Origin: Snodgrassella alvi
GTDB lineage: Bacteria; Pseudomonadota; Gammaproteobacteria; Burkholderiales; Neisseriaceae
NCBI RefSeq assembly: GCF_002777425.1
Contig: NZ_MDVC01000001.1
Span: 62,001 to 126,000, forward strand
Reading direction: 5' to 3'
Length of the DNA stretch: 64,000 nucleotides
The position numbers and the translations under genes are program-made. Shown piece after piece: positions 50,388-61,676 of the stretch (its first letter is position 1; each line of letters starts with the position of its first letter). The notes under the pieces are model-generated. The model had not been told where the DNA came from. It was given only the letters and a program-made list of their open reading frames with translations, and did not search any database.

Positions 50388-50876
50388 CTACGCCACATCC
50401 GTTGCCACGTGCACCGATTCTGGCTGTAAACAGGCCAGATACTGCGGCTGCATCTGTACCAGAAAACCACGTTTGCCGCCATTAATATAAATCAGTGGCA
50501 AAGCATAAATACTTTCTTCTACATATACCGGCAGTCCAGCCTTATTGCCAAACGGGCTGGTACCACCCACCAGATAACCCGTCCATTTATTGGCCTGCTG
50601 CGGGCTGGCTGGTTCTATATGCCTCATGCCCAGCTCCCGTGCCAGCTGGCGCGTGGAAATATGCCGGTCACCATGCATCAGCACAATCAAGCCCTGCTTG
50701 TGTTCATTCTGCAGCACAATGGTTTTAATCACTGCATGCTCATCCACACCCAACGCTAATGCCGATTGTGCCGTTCCGCCATGCTCAACGTAAGCATATT
50801 CCTGTGGTTCAAATGGTATCTGATGGGCACGCAAAAAACGGATAGCAGGTGTTACCGGAAATTTACTTTTACTCAT
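50388..50876 (-). CDS. ybaK: Cys-tRNA(Pro) deacylase YbaK/EbsC
   Basis: YbaK hydrolyses Cys-tRNA(Pro) made in error by prolyl-tRNA synthetase. The 162 residues show the fold with VIKTIVLQ, the catalytic-type Lys in that strand, GDRHISTRQLA and LVGGTSPFGNK. The ATG at 50876 has GAGG seven bases upstream; a GTG one codon earlier is less likely. It is divergent from ridA. Confidence 0.9.
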   Translation of the reverse strand: MSKSKFPVTPAIRFLRAHQIPFEPQEYAYVEHGGTAQSALALGVDEHAVIKTIVLQNEHKQGLIVLMHGDRHISTRQLARELGMRHIEPASPQQANKWTGYLVGGTSPFGNKAGLPVYVEESIYALPLIYINGGKRGFLVQMQPQYLACLQPESVHVATDVA

Positions 50877-50949
50877 CACTTCACCTCATTAATGCAGGCA
50901 AGGACAACTGTGCTAACATCATTGTTTTACTACCCTCAAGAGCCTGTAC

Positions 50950-51300
50950 ATGAGTATCGAATTTTACCAGAGCGGTAACCGCCTTGCAGAAGCCACCATT
51001 GCCAACGGCCTGATATTTCTCGCCGGACAGGTACCCACTAATGAAGATGCCGACATCACTGCACAAACTGCTAATATTCTGGCACAGATAGATACTATTC
51101 TTGCGGCTTGTGGCAGTGACAAACAGCATATTTGCGAAGCAGTTATATATCTGAGTGATATGCAGGAATATGCAGGCATGAATCAGGCCTGGGACAACTG
51201 GGTTACGCCAGGCAAAGCACCAGCAAGAGCCTGTGTTCAGGCTGCATTGGCCAATCCGAAATGGAAAGTGGAAATCAAACTGACCGCAGTACAGAAATAA
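50950..51300 (+). CDS. RidA family protein (reactive intermediate deaminase)
   Basis: RidA proteins deaminate reactive enamine/imine products of PLP enzymes. The 116 residues have FLAGQVPTNEDADI, the trimer-interface segment and PARACVQAAL, where the Arg is the substrate-carboxylate ligand of active members. It belongs to the YoaB-like short group rather than being a certain RidA orthologue. A terminator follows. Confidence 0.87.
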   Translation: MSIEFYQSGNRLAEATIANGLIFLAGQVPTNEDADITAQTANILAQIDTILAACGSDKQHICEAVIYLSDMQEYAGMNQAWDNWVTPGKAPARACVQAALANPKWKVEIKLTAVQK

Positions 51301-51312
51301 TCTGGTTAAAAC

Positions 51313-51345
51313 AATAAACCCGCCATAACAGCGGGTTTATTGTTT
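51313..51345. terminator. Bidirectional terminator between the ridA-like gene and argJ
   Basis: AATAAACCCGC (51313-51323) pairs perfectly with GCGGGTTTATT (51331-51341). TTGTTT follows on both strands, so it can end both convergent genes. Confidence 0.85.
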
Positions 51346-51359
51346 GAATGGAATACGAT

Positions 51360-52577
51360 TTAGCTACGGTAATCAGCATTAATCGCCACATACTCTTTGG
51401 ATAAATCACAGGTATAAATCTTCGCCTGTGCCTCGGCACGTGCCAGATCAATTGTCACCGTTATTTCATCCTGTGCCATTACCTGCTGGCCCGCCTCTTC
51501 CGTATAGCTGCCGGCCCGTCCACCTTTTTCTGCCACCAGAACATCACCCAGATATACTTTAATTGCCGCTACATCAAGATCAGCAATTCCTGCATAGCCA
51601 ATGGCACACAAAATACGCCCCAGATTCGGATCACTGGCATAAAAAGCGGTTTTTACCAACGGTGAATGGGCAACTGCATAACCTACTTGCCGTGCCTCAG
51701 CCTCTGTCAGCGCATTGCGTACATCAATAGTAATAAACTTGGTAGCACCCTCACCATCACGCACGATAGCCTGCGCCAGCTCCAGTGCCAAATCAGCCAG
51801 CACTGTTTTCACCGCGGCATAATCTTTGCTGGTCACAGAATCTATCCGCCCTAATTGAGACTTACCTGTAGCCACCACCACAAAACTGTCATTGGTAGAC
51901 GTATCCCCATCCACACTAATCGCATTAAACGATGTGGCCGCTACCTCAGCTACCATCTGCTGCAACAGCGGCTGAGCAATGGCTACATCAGTAAACACAA
52001 ATCCGAGCATGGTAGCCATGTTCGGATGAATCATGCCTGAACCCTTGGCAATTCCGGTAAAGTGTACTTTATGCCCATCAATATATACGGTACGGCTAGC
52101 CATTTTGGGCACAGTATCGGTAGTCATGATTGCGGCCGCAGCCCGCGGCCAGTGCACAACCTTAACCTTGGGCAAGGCTGCCACAATCTTATCTACTGGC
52201 AAGGGTTCAAGAATCACACCTGTAGAAAATGGCAGCACTTCCGAGGCACGACAGCCAATCTGTTGTGCCACCTTTTCACAAATAAATTCTGCATCTGCCA
52301 GCCCCTGCCGGCCAGTACCGGCATTGGCATTACCGGTATTAATGACCAGTGCACGTACCCCTGCATCCGTTGCCAGATGCTGTTTGGCAATCTGCACCGG
52401 CGCGGCACAAAAACGGTTTTGTGTGAATACAGCCCCAATACTGTTTAGGCTATTGAGCACCACCAAAGTTAAATCATCATGCTCTGGTTTTCTGATTCCG
52501 GCCTGACCAACGAAAACCTGCACACCATCAATAGCCAAAACCTGCTCATCACTTGGTACAGACAAATTAACCGCCAT
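51360..52577 (-). CDS. argJ: Bifunctional ornithine acetyltransferase / N-acetylglutamate synthase
   Basis: ArgJ recycles the acetyl group from N-acetylornithine to glutamate in arginine synthesis. The 405-residue precursor has the self-cleavage site in HPNMATMLGF, where the Thr becomes the N-terminal nucleophile of the beta chain, and GDTSTNDSF. GGAGG six bases before the ATG is a strong ribosome site. It converges with the ridA-like gene and follows pssA. Confidence 0.96.
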   Translation of the reverse strand: MAVNLSVPSDEQVLAIDGVQVFVGQAGIRKPEHDDLTLVVLNSLNSIGAVFTQNRFCAAPVQIAKQHLATDAGVRALVINTGNANAGTGRQGLADAEFICEKVAQQIGCRASEVLPFSTGVILEPLPVDKIVAALPKVKVVHWPRAAAAIMTTDTVPKMASRTVYIDGHKVHFTGIAKGSGMIHPNMATMLGFVFTDVAIAQPLLQQMVAEVAATSFNAISVDGDTSTNDSFVVVATGKSQLGRIDSVTSKDYAAVKTVLADLALELAQAIVRDGEGATKFITIDVRNALTEAEARQVGYAVAHSPLVKTAFYASDPNLGRILCAIGYAGIADLDVAAIKVYLGDVLVAEKGGRAGSYTEEAGQQVMAQDEITVTIDLARAEAQAKIYTCDLSKEYVAINADYRS

Positions 52578-52639
52578 AACTATCCTCCCTTATATTGAAT
52601 GCATCAGCTTATTTTTTTACACAACCAAATAAATTTTCA

Positions 52640-53428
52640 TCACGATTCTTCTGGCTGAAACTTGCGTTTGGTCAGCACACGCCAAATAAACATTACATAA
52701 CCAGACAGACTATAGAGCAGGAAAAAGGCAAACAGCACCACCGATGGTTCCCATGTCACCACCAGCAGAACGATAACAGCCAGAATCATCACAAAAAAAG
52801 GAACTTTGCGGTAAACATTGATTTCCTTAAATGACCAGAAAGGTATCTGCACCACCATAGATAAACCACCAAACAGGGTAATAATCAGGCAAAGCCAGTT
52901 TAAATGGGGTAAACCCTGAAATGTATGGCTCACCCAGATTAAACCAATCACAAGAGCAGCGGCTGTCGGGCTGGGAATACCAATAAACCATTTCTTGCTT
53001 ACCTTACCAATCAGGGTATTGAAGAGTGCCAGCCGCAAAGCCGCACAGGCGCAGTAGATAAAGGCCACTGAATAGCCAATCTTACCGAAATGAAATAACT
53101 GCCATTTATACGCAATCAGCGCTGGTGCTACGCCGAAACTCACCATATCCGCCAGACTGTCCAACTGCTCACCAAACGCACTCTGGCTATTGGTCATACG
53201 CGCAACCCGCCCATCCATGCCGTCCAGCAGCATGGAAATAAACACGGCAATCGCTGCAATTTCATAATGGCCATGCATAGACTGGGTAATCGCATAAAAA
53301 GCAGCAAAAAGCGCGGCCAGCGTAAACGCATTCGGTAGCAAATAAATACTGTTGTCACGTAGGCGCCGACGCCGGCTTGGACGATTTGGGCGATTATGTT
53401 TAATCACATCAGTTTGTTCTTGTGTCAT
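52640..53428 (-). CDS. pssA: CDP-diacylglycerol--serine O-phosphatidyltransferase
   Basis: PssA makes phosphatidylserine, the precursor of phosphatidylethanolamine. The 262 residues contain the CDP-alcohol phosphatidyltransferase motif as DGMDGRVARMTNSQSAFG followed by EQLDSLAD, and several TM helices. The N-terminus is very basic (RRRRLR). It lies 27 bp after hflX; psd, the next enzyme of the pathway, is the gene before hflX. Confidence 0.94.
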   Translation of the reverse strand: MTQEQTDVIKHNRPNRPSRRRRLRDNSIYLLPNAFTLAALFAAFYAITQSMHGHYEIAAIAVFISMLLDGMDGRVARMTNSQSAFGEQLDSLADMVSFGVAPALIAYKWQLFHFGKIGYSVAFIYCACAALRLALFNTLIGKVSKKWFIGIPSPTAAALVIGLIWVSHTFQGLPHLNWLCLIITLFGGLSMVVQIPFWSFKEINVYRKVPFFVMILAVIVLLVVTWEPSVVLFAFFLLYSLSGYVMFIWRVLTKRKFQPEES

Positions 53429-53455
53429 CTTTAGTCAAATCCTCAACAGGCAGTA

Positions 53456-54637
53456 TCAATCATCGTCCTGTTCATCATGCATCACATGCTTCATGTTAGC
53501 CAATTCAATCATGGCCGTACGCAAATCAGCCAGACCGCTACCATTCTGTACTGAAATATAAACAGCCTGTGGACGGCCGCTTATATCACACACGATACCT
53601 TGCGGCCGCTGCGCAGCAGCCAATTTGTCAATTTTATTATAAATAATCAATTGTGGTATGTTTGCTGCATCAATTTCTTTCAGCACCGCATTCACATCAT
53701 CAATTTGCCGTTCAAACTCCGGATGAGTAACATCCACCACATGCAATAGCACATCAGCCAGAGCTGTTTCCTCCAGCGTAGCAGCAAAAGCAGCCACCAG
53801 ACTATGCGGCAAATCACGTACAAAGCCTACAGTATCCGACAACAATACACTGGTCTGGTCATTCAGGTACAGGCGACGCACCGTATTATCCAGCGTAGCA
53901 AATAGCTGGTCTTCTGCCAGTACCTGTGCTTTGGTCAGACGGTTAAACAAGCTGGATTTTCCCACATTGGTATAGCCCACCAGTGCAAAAGCAGGCAGCA
54001 TACCCTGATTACGGCTTTTACGCTGTGTTGCCCGCTGCCGCCGTACCTGCTGCAACTGCTGGCGTAAACGGGTGATTTTCTGCCTGATAAGGCGGCGATC
54101 GGTTTCCAGCCGTGTCTCTCCCGGCCCGCGTAATCCTATCCCGCCCCGCTGGCTTTGCAAATGTCCATAACCACGCACCAGCCGGCTGGACAAATGCACT
54201 AACTGCGCCAGTTCTACCTGCAAACGTCCTTCCTGACTGTGCGCACGCCGGGCAAAAATAGCCAGAATCAAACCAACCCGATCCAATACCCGGCATTGTA
54301 GCCGCCGTTCCAGATTGCGCTCCTGCGTTGGCGTCAGCGCATGATTGAATACCACCAGATCAATCTCAGCCTCAGCTACCTGCTGTGCCAGCTCCTCTGC
54401 CTTGCCCTTACCCACAAACAATGCACTATCCGGCTGCTGACGTTTACATGGCACCACTTCCACCAGCTCAGCCCCACTGGCACGCACCAGTTCCTGAGCC
54501 TCAGCCAGTGCCGACTGAAACAGGGTTGTACGGCGTTCAGCTGCAACCGGGAAATCCTTATCCAGCAGGACACCTACCAGCAACACCCGTTCTGGTACCT
54601 GTCGGGCTGATAAACTGGCTTTAGCAAATTCACTCAT
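53456..54637 (-). CDS. hflX: Ribosome-associated GTPase HflX
   Basis: HflX splits or rescues stalled ribosomes, notably after heat stress. The 393 residues have the N-terminal HflX domain (LVVFNHALTPTQERNLE), a basic coiled-coil linker (RQKITRLRQQLQQVRRQR) and the G domain with G1 GYTNVGKSSLFN, G3 LSDTVGF and G4 YNKIDK. It lies between psd and pssA on the same strand instead of next to hfq. Confidence 0.95.
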   Translation of the reverse strand: MSEFAKASLSARQVPERVLLVGVLLDKDFPVAAERRTTLFQSALAEAQELVRASGAELVEVVPCKRQQPDSALFVGKGKAEELAQQVAEAEIDLVVFNHALTPTQERNLERRLQCRVLDRVGLILAIFARRAHSQEGRLQVELAQLVHLSSRLVRGYGHLQSQRGGIGLRGPGETRLETDRRLIRQKITRLRQQLQQVRRQRATQRKSRNQGMLPAFALVGYTNVGKSSLFNRLTKAQVLAEDQLFATLDNTVRRLYLNDQTSVLLSDTVGFVRDLPHSLVAAFAATLEETALADVLLHVVDVTHPEFERQIDDVNAVLKEIDAANIPQLIIYNKIDKLAAAQRPQGIVCDISGRPQAVYISVQNGSGLADLRTAMIELANMKHVMHDEQDDD

Positions 54638-54654
54638 AAGCTATCTAATTGAAT

Positions 54655-54695
54655 AACAACAGGCTGCCTGATCCTGAAAAGGAACAAACAGCCTG
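54655..54695 (-). terminator. Possible terminator after psd
   Basis: CAGGCTG (54660-54666) pairs with CAGCCTG (54689-54695), with an inner TCCT/AGGA stem. On the minus strand TTGTTATT follows. The left arm contains AGGCTGCCTGA, close to a Simonsiella-type uptake sequence. The loop is large, so termination may be weak. Confidence 0.45.
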
Positions 54696-54713
54696 TATAA
54701 CGATAAATAATAT

Positions 54714-55493
54714 CTATTCCTGTGACAGAACATGCTGTGCCGCTACCGCTGCCCGGTCAGTGGCCTCTTTCACCATATCGGCCTCTTCTGTAGTGTTGTC
54801 CACAGAACTCGCACTATTTTCTGGCGCAGAACCGGCAGCCGGTGCATGTAATGGCAAAGTAGCCAGTACCGTACTACTGGCACTTACCTTATCACCAATT
54901 GCGACCAGCGGTGTAGCGTCTTCCGGCAGATAAACATCCACACGCGAACCAAACCGGATAAAACCATAACGGTCACCGCGATGCAATAAATCGTGTGCAT
55001 TGACATAACACAGGATACGTCGTGCCACCAGACCGGCTACCTGTACAAAAGTCACCGGCCGGCCAGTTTTTGTTACGGCCAGTACCGCATTGCGCTCATT
55101 TTGCACACTGGCCTTATCCAGCGCAGCATTCAGGAAACTGCCCTTAAAATAATCTACCCGTTCCACCTTGCCATCAATCGGGCTGCGATTGGAGTGAACA
55201 TTAAACACATTCATAAACACACTGATTTTCAGCGCATTAACACCACGATACGGATCAGTGGTTTTTTCCACCACCACAATACGCCCGTCTGCCGGACTCA
55301 GCACATCTTCCGGAGCAACAGGAATATCACGCGCCGGGTCACGAAAAAACTGCACCACAAATGCCGTCAGTACCCATAACGGCAGCGACCACCATCCGCA
55401 CCAGATAACAGTTAATATGCTCAGCACCAGACTACCGATAATAAACGGCCAGCCTTCCTTTGCAATCAAAGGATAAGGATACATACGTGACAC
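54714..55493 (-). CDS. psd: Phosphatidylserine decarboxylase proenzyme
   Basis: Psd converts phosphatidylserine to phosphatidylethanolamine in the inner membrane. It has N-terminal TM segments, [17 protein letters not shown], and the self-cleavage site at Gly-Ser in [13 protein letters not shown], where the Ser becomes the pyruvoyl group. This FGS form, not LGST, marks the short Psd type. A tail of about 45 residues after VLATLPL is Ala/Glu-rich and atypical. The start is GTG with GGAG seven bases upstream. Confidence 0.94.
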   Translation of the reverse strand: MSRMYPYPLIAKEGWPFIIGSLVLSILTVIWCGWWSLPLWVLTAFVVQFFRDPARDIPVAPEDVLSPADGRIVVVEKTTDPYRGVNALKISVFMNVFNVHSNRSPIDGKVERVDYFKGSFLNAALDKASVQNERNAVLAVTKTGRPVTFVQVAGLVARRILCYVNAHDLLHRGDRYGFIRFGSRVDVYLPEDATPLVAIGDKVSASSTVLATLPLHAPAAGSAPENSASSVDNTTEEADMVKEATDRAAVAAQHVLSQE

Positions 55494-55676
55494 AAGACTA
55501 CTCCTTTACAGATGAGATACTGCGGACAGACCGCCAGCAAAAGCAATGACAAAATTATAACCTGAAATCCGCCTTTTCAAGCTAAAGCACTGCATATAAC
55601 TATAAGCAGATTTCACAATACGAACAATATTAAAACGAATACATACAATAATTTCAGGCTGCGTATGCAGCAAAAA

Positions 55677-57206
55677 TCATTTAAACAGAAAAACAGCCAG
55701 CATTACCAGCGCAATCACCGCCAGCCAGAAATTCTGTTGGCGCTGCGTACGTAGCAAATGTACATAAGCATCACGCCATTCCAGCTGCCGTCTTTCATCT
55801 AGCAGAGCATTCAGCTTGCGCGGTAGCACTGGTAGCATTTGCGCCCAGTCCGGCGCTTCCTGCCGTACCGTTTTCCACAAAGCCTTCAGACCAATCTGGT
55901 TATGCATCCAGCGAGTTAAAAACGGTTTGGCCGTGGCCCATAAATCCAGATTAGGATCAAGCTGCCGTCCCAGCCCCTCAATATTTAATAATGTCTTCTG
56001 TAACAACACCAGTTGTGGCTGAATTTCCACATTAAAACGGCGGCTGGTTTCAAATAAGCGCATCAGCACCATACCAAAAGAAATCTCAGCCAGCGGCTTG
56101 TTAAAAATCGGTTCACATACTGCGCGTACAGCAGCTTCCAGCTCCTCTATCCTTGTATCTGCCGGTACCCAGCCAGACTCAACATGCGCCATTGCCACCC
56201 GATGATAATCACGATTAAAAAAAGCCAGAAAATTAATCGCCAGATAACGTTTATCGTAATCAGTCAACGTACCGACAATACCAAAATCCAGCGCAATATA
56301 GCGGCCGTCATTCGCCACCATAATATTGCCCGGATGCATATCGGCATGGAAAAATCCATTATCAAATACCTGAGTAAAGAAAATCTCTACCCCATAGCGA
56401 GCCAGCTGGTGTAAATCAATATTTTTCTCACGCAGCCTGTCCAGACTGGCAACAGGAATACCATCCATCCACTCAATTGTCAGCACCCGGCGTGCACAAA
56501 AATCATAATAAACCGCCGGAATAATCAGCATCGAACTATTACTAAACTGACGCCCGAGCAGGCTGGCATTGGCCGCCTCTCTCATCAAATCCAGCTCATC
56601 ATGCAGATAATTCTTGAATTCTGCCACTACCTCTCGAGGCTTCAGCCGCTTACCACCAGCAAACAGCCATTCCACCCAGCGCGCACCCACGGCCATCAGC
56701 GCCAAATCCTGATCAATCACCGGAGCAATATTCGGGCGCAAAACCTTCACTGCCACCTTCTGGCCAACACCACCATCTGTATTAAACAGATAAGCCTCAT
56801 GTACCTGCGCAATAGAAGCACTGGCTACCGGTTGCGGATTAAACCGGGCATAAATCGCCTCCAGCGGTTTACCCAGCTCACTTTCAATAACCTTAATTGC
56901 CACATCGCTGTCAAATGGTGGTACCCGGTCTTGCAACAGAGCCAGCTCATGAGCATAATCTGCTGGTATCAAATCCGGCCGAGTAGATAATACCTGCCCA
57001 AATTTAATAAAAATCGGCCCCAGACTTTCCAGCGCCAGACGCAAGCGTACTGCGGCCGTTAACTCCCGGTATTTGCGGCCACGAGGTAGCAGGCGTACAA
57101 GTCTTTGCAACCATAATGACCCTATATGCGCCTGCACCAAATCCAGCAGACCATATACATAGACCGTCTGGATAATCACCCAAATTCGTTTAGGCCAACA
57201 CCACAT
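55677..57206 (-). CDS. ubiB: Ubiquinone biosynthesis kinase-like protein UbiB
   Basis: UbiB is an atypical (ADCK/ABC1) kinase-like ATPase that supports ubiquinone synthesis at the membrane. The 509 residues show the signature [16 protein letters not shown] (KxGQ), the Ala-rich loop [21 protein letters not shown] and the metal-binding [10 protein letters not shown]. One or two TM helices end the protein ([15 protein letters not shown]). GGAG lies eight bases before the ATG. No other ubi gene is adjacent. Confidence 0.95.
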   Translation of the reverse strand: MWCWPKRIWVIIQTVYVYGLLDLVQAHIGSLWLQRLVRLLPRGRKYRELTAAVRLRLALESLGPIFIKFGQVLSTRPDLIPADYAHELALLQDRVPPFDSDVAIKVIESELGKPLEAIYARFNPQPVASASIAQVHEAYLFNTDGGVGQKVAVKVLRPNIAPVIDQDLALMAVGARWVEWLFAGGKRLKPREVVAEFKNYLHDELDLMREAANASLLGRQFSNSSMLIIPAVYYDFCARRVLTIEWMDGIPVASLDRLREKNIDLHQLARYGVEIFFTQVFDNGFFHADMHPGNIMVANDGRYIALDFGIVGTLTDYDKRYLAINFLAFFNRDYHRVAMAHVESGWVPADTRIEELEAAVRAVCEPIFNKPLAEISFGMVLMRLFETSRRFNVEIQPQLVLLQKTLLNIEGLGRQLDPNLDLWATAKPFLTRWMHNQIGLKALWKTVRQEAPDWAQMLPVLPRKLNALLDERRQLEWRDAYVHLLRTQRQQNFWLAVIALVMLAVFLFK

Positions 57207-57292
57207 GTACGCAGCTCCGGTTTATCCGAATAAAGCGGTTATTGTACGGGATTTTATCCTCCTTTACCGAGCAATAGCCGCGCGCACTGATA

Positions 57293-57802
57293 TCATACTG
57301 TTTTAGCATTCTTTTCCGTTAACTGTACTGCACCAGCCACATCGCCCGGCACAAACACATAAGCACGCCCAAAACCGGTTACCAGACGCGCTTTTTCCAG
57401 TTGCAGGCGAAACAGCATAAAATCCGGCAGCCCACTCAGCACATCTACCGTATTACCCAGTTTGGCTTTCATTGCCTGCAAAGCCGCAATACCATCAGTA
57501 GTGTCTTTTTCGATAGTCGTTACCGATACTGTATAATTCAGTCGCGTACGAGCAAATATATTGCGAGCAGAAGCTTCGTCTTCAATCAGCATCACATTCG
57601 CCTGCTGCTGCCGCTGCAAATTCTGTGTATGTAACGACAACCCAGACAACAAAACATACAGACAGCCATCATACTCAGCAAATGGCGCATAGCTCGCCAA
57701 CGGCACCCCATCCTGCCCTACCGTAGCCAGAACCAGAGAATTTAACTGTTGTAACCGTGTTACGGCTGTCTGAAGTTCAGCTATATCATGTTGTTCGCTC
57801 AT
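57293..57802 (-). CDS. HugZ-like heme-associated split-barrel protein
   Basis: The 169 residues form an FMN-binding split barrel of the pyridoxamine-phosphate-oxidase-like group (SLVLATVGQDGVPLASYAPF, then VMLIEDE and RTRLNYTVS). HugZ/HutZ proteins of this group bind and degrade heme. A near-consensus Fur box lies 36 bp before the start, in front of a TATAGT -10, which supports an iron/heme role. It lacks the extra C-terminal heme-binding region of longer HugZ proteins, so enzymatic heme breakdown is not certain. Confidence 0.85.
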   Translation of the reverse strand: MSEQHDIAELQTAVTRLQQLNSLVLATVGQDGVPLASYAPFAEYDGCLYVLLSGLSLHTQNLQRQQQANVMLIEDEASARNIFARTRLNYTVSVTTIEKDTTDGIAALQAMKAKLGNTVDVLSGLPDFMLFRLQLEKARLVTGFGRAYVFVPGDVAGAVQLTEKNAKTV

Positions 57803-57837
57803 AGATCCATTCCTAAATCAGATTAACTATATCAAAA

Positions 57838-57856
57838 ATTAATGATAATAATTTTC
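57838..57856 (-). promoter_or_regulatory. Fur box before the HugZ-like gene
   Basis: The 19-mer ATTAATGATAATAATTTTC matches 15 of 19 positions of the consensus Fur box. A TATAGT -10 at 57826-57831 lies between it and the start codon. Iron-dependent repression of the HugZ-like gene is expected. Confidence 0.75.
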
Positions 57857-58126
57857 ATCTGAAAACTCAAATACCATTCACAGTCTGTACTACCAGCCAT
57901 AGCCAGCAAAAATATCGCGCCCAACAATACAGATAAAAAATGATTGTTAATCAACAATAGACTCAAATATCTGATCTGAATCAACACAATCTGCATCTGT
58001 CGGCCCATATTGCAGCGACAATAAAAAATATTAAACGTCGACAACCTCAAAAATTAGGTAAAATCACCAGCCAGCCACCAGCAACACTTTAAAATAAATT
58101 CAACCCATCAGCAGCGGTACAACCTC
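57857..58126. other. Divergent spacer between the HugZ-like gene and the two-TM paralogue B
   Basis: AT-rich sequence beyond the Fur box with no further gene. A minus-strand frame (57832-58050) runs through the Fur box and has no ribosome site, so it is not called. Confidence 0.4.
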
Positions 58127-58684
58127 ATGCGCAATCAGTATAATCCAGCAGCCAATCAGCTCCAAACACGCTCCGGGCAATTTAAACAGAGATTGCTCAA
58201 ACTGGTATTATTCTGTGGTTTCCTGATTCTGTTTATCTATCTGCTGGCCAGTCTGGATAGCAGAACAGCCAGCAATCACAAGCCGTGGCATGCAGATTTC
58301 ACAATTGCCACATTCGAACCAGACGGCTCCTTTCTGGCTCTACCCTATTCTTATGTCCAGCAGCATCCACTAGCCAAAACCACTTTTCTGGCTAAAAACC
58401 CAGAAGGCAGCAAACAGAAGAATGACAACGACACCTTTAGCTACAAAGTTGTGCAGCAAACAGCACAACAGCAACTGATACAAACCAGCCTGCGCACATC
58501 CCGCAGCATTACCATTGCCACATATCAGGCAACAGCCAGCACTGTGACACCTATCAAATCCACAGCCTATGCCGTAGACCAGATATCCATGGCAGCGGTA
58601 CTGGCCTTAATCAGCGTATTAGCTCTGCAATTTTTATACCGGTTTCTGCGCCGCCGTCGTCCTTATCATCAGCAAACAAACTAA
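58127..58684 (+). CDS. Two-TM protein of unknown function, paralogue B
   Basis: I do not recognise a family. The 185 residues have a basic start, a TM helix near 26-45, a central domain of about 105 residues and a second TM helix near 152-171 followed by RRRR. It is a paralogue of the protein at 6236-6787: shared features include the strand ending EPDGSF, the block TFSYKVVQQTAQQQLIQT, an ATYQAT motif and the C-terminal helix with FLYRFL. The conserved centre is probably periplasmic. It lies alone between the HugZ-like gene and obg. Confidence 0.75.
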   Translation: MRNQYNPAANQLQTRSGQFKQRLLKLVLFCGFLILFIYLLASLDSRTASNHKPWHADFTIATFEPDGSFLALPYSYVQQHPLAKTTFLAKNPEGSKQKNDNDTFSYKVVQQTAQQQLIQTSLRTSRSITIATYQATASTVTPIKSTAYAVDQISMAAVLALISVLALQFLYRFLRRRRPYHQQTN

Positions 58685-58723
58685 GTTCTTCCTTTCCCAT
58701 ATTGCCTAGCTTATTCTCAAACA

Positions 58724-58749
58724 CAAAAAAGCCACCTGCAACAGGTGGC
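58724..58749 (-). terminator. Terminator after obg
   Basis: GCCACCTG and CAGGTGGC pair around a 3-base loop, followed by six T on the minus strand, 21 bp after the obg stop. Confidence 0.92.
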
Positions 58750-58770
58750 CAAACAATATCAACACTTAAT

Positions 58771-59925
<1,155 letters not shown>

Positions 59926-60034
59926 TTAGCCCGGACAGACAAAAAGCGTACTGCCCATGTGAAAGCGTCATAGCGTGATTATAGCCAAACTACAGCACAA
60001 TAGTGCTGACTATTCACCACAACCGACTTTACAA

Positions 60035-60063
60035 CAAAAAAGCCCTGCCAGACAGGCAGGGCT
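60035..60063 (-). terminator. Terminator after rpmA
   Basis: AGCCCTGCC (60041-60049) and GGCAGGGCT (60055-60063) pair perfectly, followed by TTTTTTG on the minus strand. It partly separates rplU-rpmA from obg. Confidence 0.92.
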
Positions 60064-60079
60064 TAGCATCAGTAAAAAC

Positions 60080-60352
60080 TTACTCGTCTGCGCCAGTATA
60101 TGGGCGCACACTTACTGTTTTACGGTTCAACGCGCCTTTTACGGCAAATTCTACATAACCATCCACTTTAGCGAATAAAGTGTGGTCTTTACCCATACCT
60201 ACATTTTCACCAGCGTGAAAACGAGTACCGCGTTGACGAACAATAATTGAACCAGCCGGAATCAATTCATTACCAAAGGCTTTAACGCCCAAACGTTTGG
60301 CTTCTGAATCACGACCGTTGCGGGAGCTACCGCCTGCTTTTTTGTGTGCCAT
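60080..60352 (-). CDS. rpmA: 50S ribosomal protein L27
   Basis: L27 sits near the peptidyl-transferase centre. The 90 residues start [20 protein letters not shown] and contain [15 protein letters not shown], both diagnostic. There is no N-terminal prepeptide of the Firmicutes type. It follows rplU by 20 bp. Confidence 0.98.
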   Translation of the reverse strand: MAHKKAGGSSRNGRDSEAKRLGVKAFGNELIPAGSIIVRQRGTRFHAGENVGMGKDHTLFAKVDGYVEFAVKGALNRKTVSVRPYTGADE

Positions 60353-60372
60353 TCTGTTATTCCTTCACTCAA

Positions 60373-60681
60373 TTAGGCAATCGCCACGATTTCAATCTGG
60401 GTAAAATTCTGGCGGTGACCCTGACGTTTCTGGTAGTGTTTACGACGACGCATTTTGAAAATACGTACTTTATCGTGACGGCCATGTGCAACCACTTTAG
60501 CGGTTACTTTCGCGCCTTCAACAAAAGGCGTACCCACCTTCACCGCTTCACCGTCAGCAATCATCAAAACTTCATTCAGTTCGATCTGGCTGTCGAGTTC
60601 TGCTGGTATCTGTTCTACTTTTAATTTTTCGCCAACGGCAACTTTATACTGTTTACCGCCGGTTTTTACGACCGCGTACAT
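60373..60681 (-). CDS. rplU: 50S ribosomal protein L21
   Basis: L21 binds 23S rRNA in the 50S subunit. The ATG at 60681 gives [14 protein letters not shown] and 102 residues (103 in E. coli), with GGAG six bases upstream; the in-frame TTG four codons earlier is part of the ribosome site. [17 protein letters not shown] is the conserved C-terminal basic segment. Confidence 0.98.
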   Translation of the reverse strand: MYAVVKTGGKQYKVAVGEKLKVEQIPAELDSQIELNEVLMIADGEAVKVGTPFVEGAKVTAKVVAHGRHDKVRIFKMRRRKHYQKRQGHRQNFTQIEIVAIA

Positions 60682-60749
60682 ACTCAACTCCAATAGGAAT
60701 TCAATTAAAAAAACAAAAACTAAATTTCCGCATAAAAACGGAATTGCCG

Positions 60750-60778
60750 ATTATAACAATCACCGAATTTACTGTCAA
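60750..60778 (-). promoter_or_regulatory. Consensus sigma-70 promoter of rplU-rpmA
   Basis: TTGACA, a 17-base spacer and TATAAT are present on the minus strand, a perfect match, about 68 bp before the rplU start. Confidence 0.9.
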
Positions 60779-61676
60779 AACAGTAAATAAAATATCTTGC
60801 TGAATTCATAGAATTTAGAATAATACTCATATAATAATACTCATATATAGTTGCAGTATGTATGCATCCACCAGCTCACAGCCAGCACCACATTTATCAG
60901 TCAATTCTCTGGCTAACAGCTAATTAAAATTCGACAATCAAACACAAAGCAATTACTTCATCAATAACAATCAACGCTACAGACTACATCTTCTGAATAC
61001 AGCTTTTCCGTTTGCAACAATAGCTAAACTTCCTGCTTTGTTTCAGGCAATGACCATAACCCCTTCTTGCCTGATTCATCGAATACCGAAAAACCAGCCC
61101 CACATCACAGATAAATCGTCATATTAATCAACAATTAATATAAATATGAAAAATTTAATTCACCTAAAAACACAACAAATACACACAAAAACCACAAAAA
61201 ATTTCTTTCCGAACACAACAATCCGCAAAAAGCCATTTAATGCCAGAAAAAATCAATAAAAACCTACTTCATTATTAATTACAGCATATTCAAGCAACAA
61301 AATAGCAAATAAATCTTTCAAAATAAATAATTATACACACCAAATCTATTCAGCATTTACCTATAAACCAATACTAACTATAGCTTAGTGCTTTAATTAA
61401 CATTCATTAGCGAATGTAAAATAATGTCGATAGCAGGCAAGCTGAAAACCAACTAAATACAAGGCTAAAATAAATTTCTAATCTACTTTCATAACAATCG
61501 AACGACATAAATATTAAAACCACAAGCATAAAAAAGGCCAATTAAATAATATTTAATATCCATCTGGGTTAAATCTTATATCCAGAACTTTTGTCCTTTA
61601 CACAACCTATTGAAAAAAATTTTTCTTTATTCGTGCTAACATAAATTTTCCTTAATCAATAAATTTAGGAAATAAA
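60779..61676. other. AT-rich intergenic region, left of the small secreted protein
   Basis: About 900 bases with no supported gene, repeat array or hairpin. It is poor in G on the plus strand. The promoter of the secreted-protein gene should lie at the right end, but no consensus is clear. Confidence 0.4.

Noticed and set aside
57832-58050. 72-residue minus-strand frame beside the HugZ-like gene
   Set aside because: It runs through the Fur box and promoter, has no ribosome site, and its hydrophobicity follows from AT-rich sequence.
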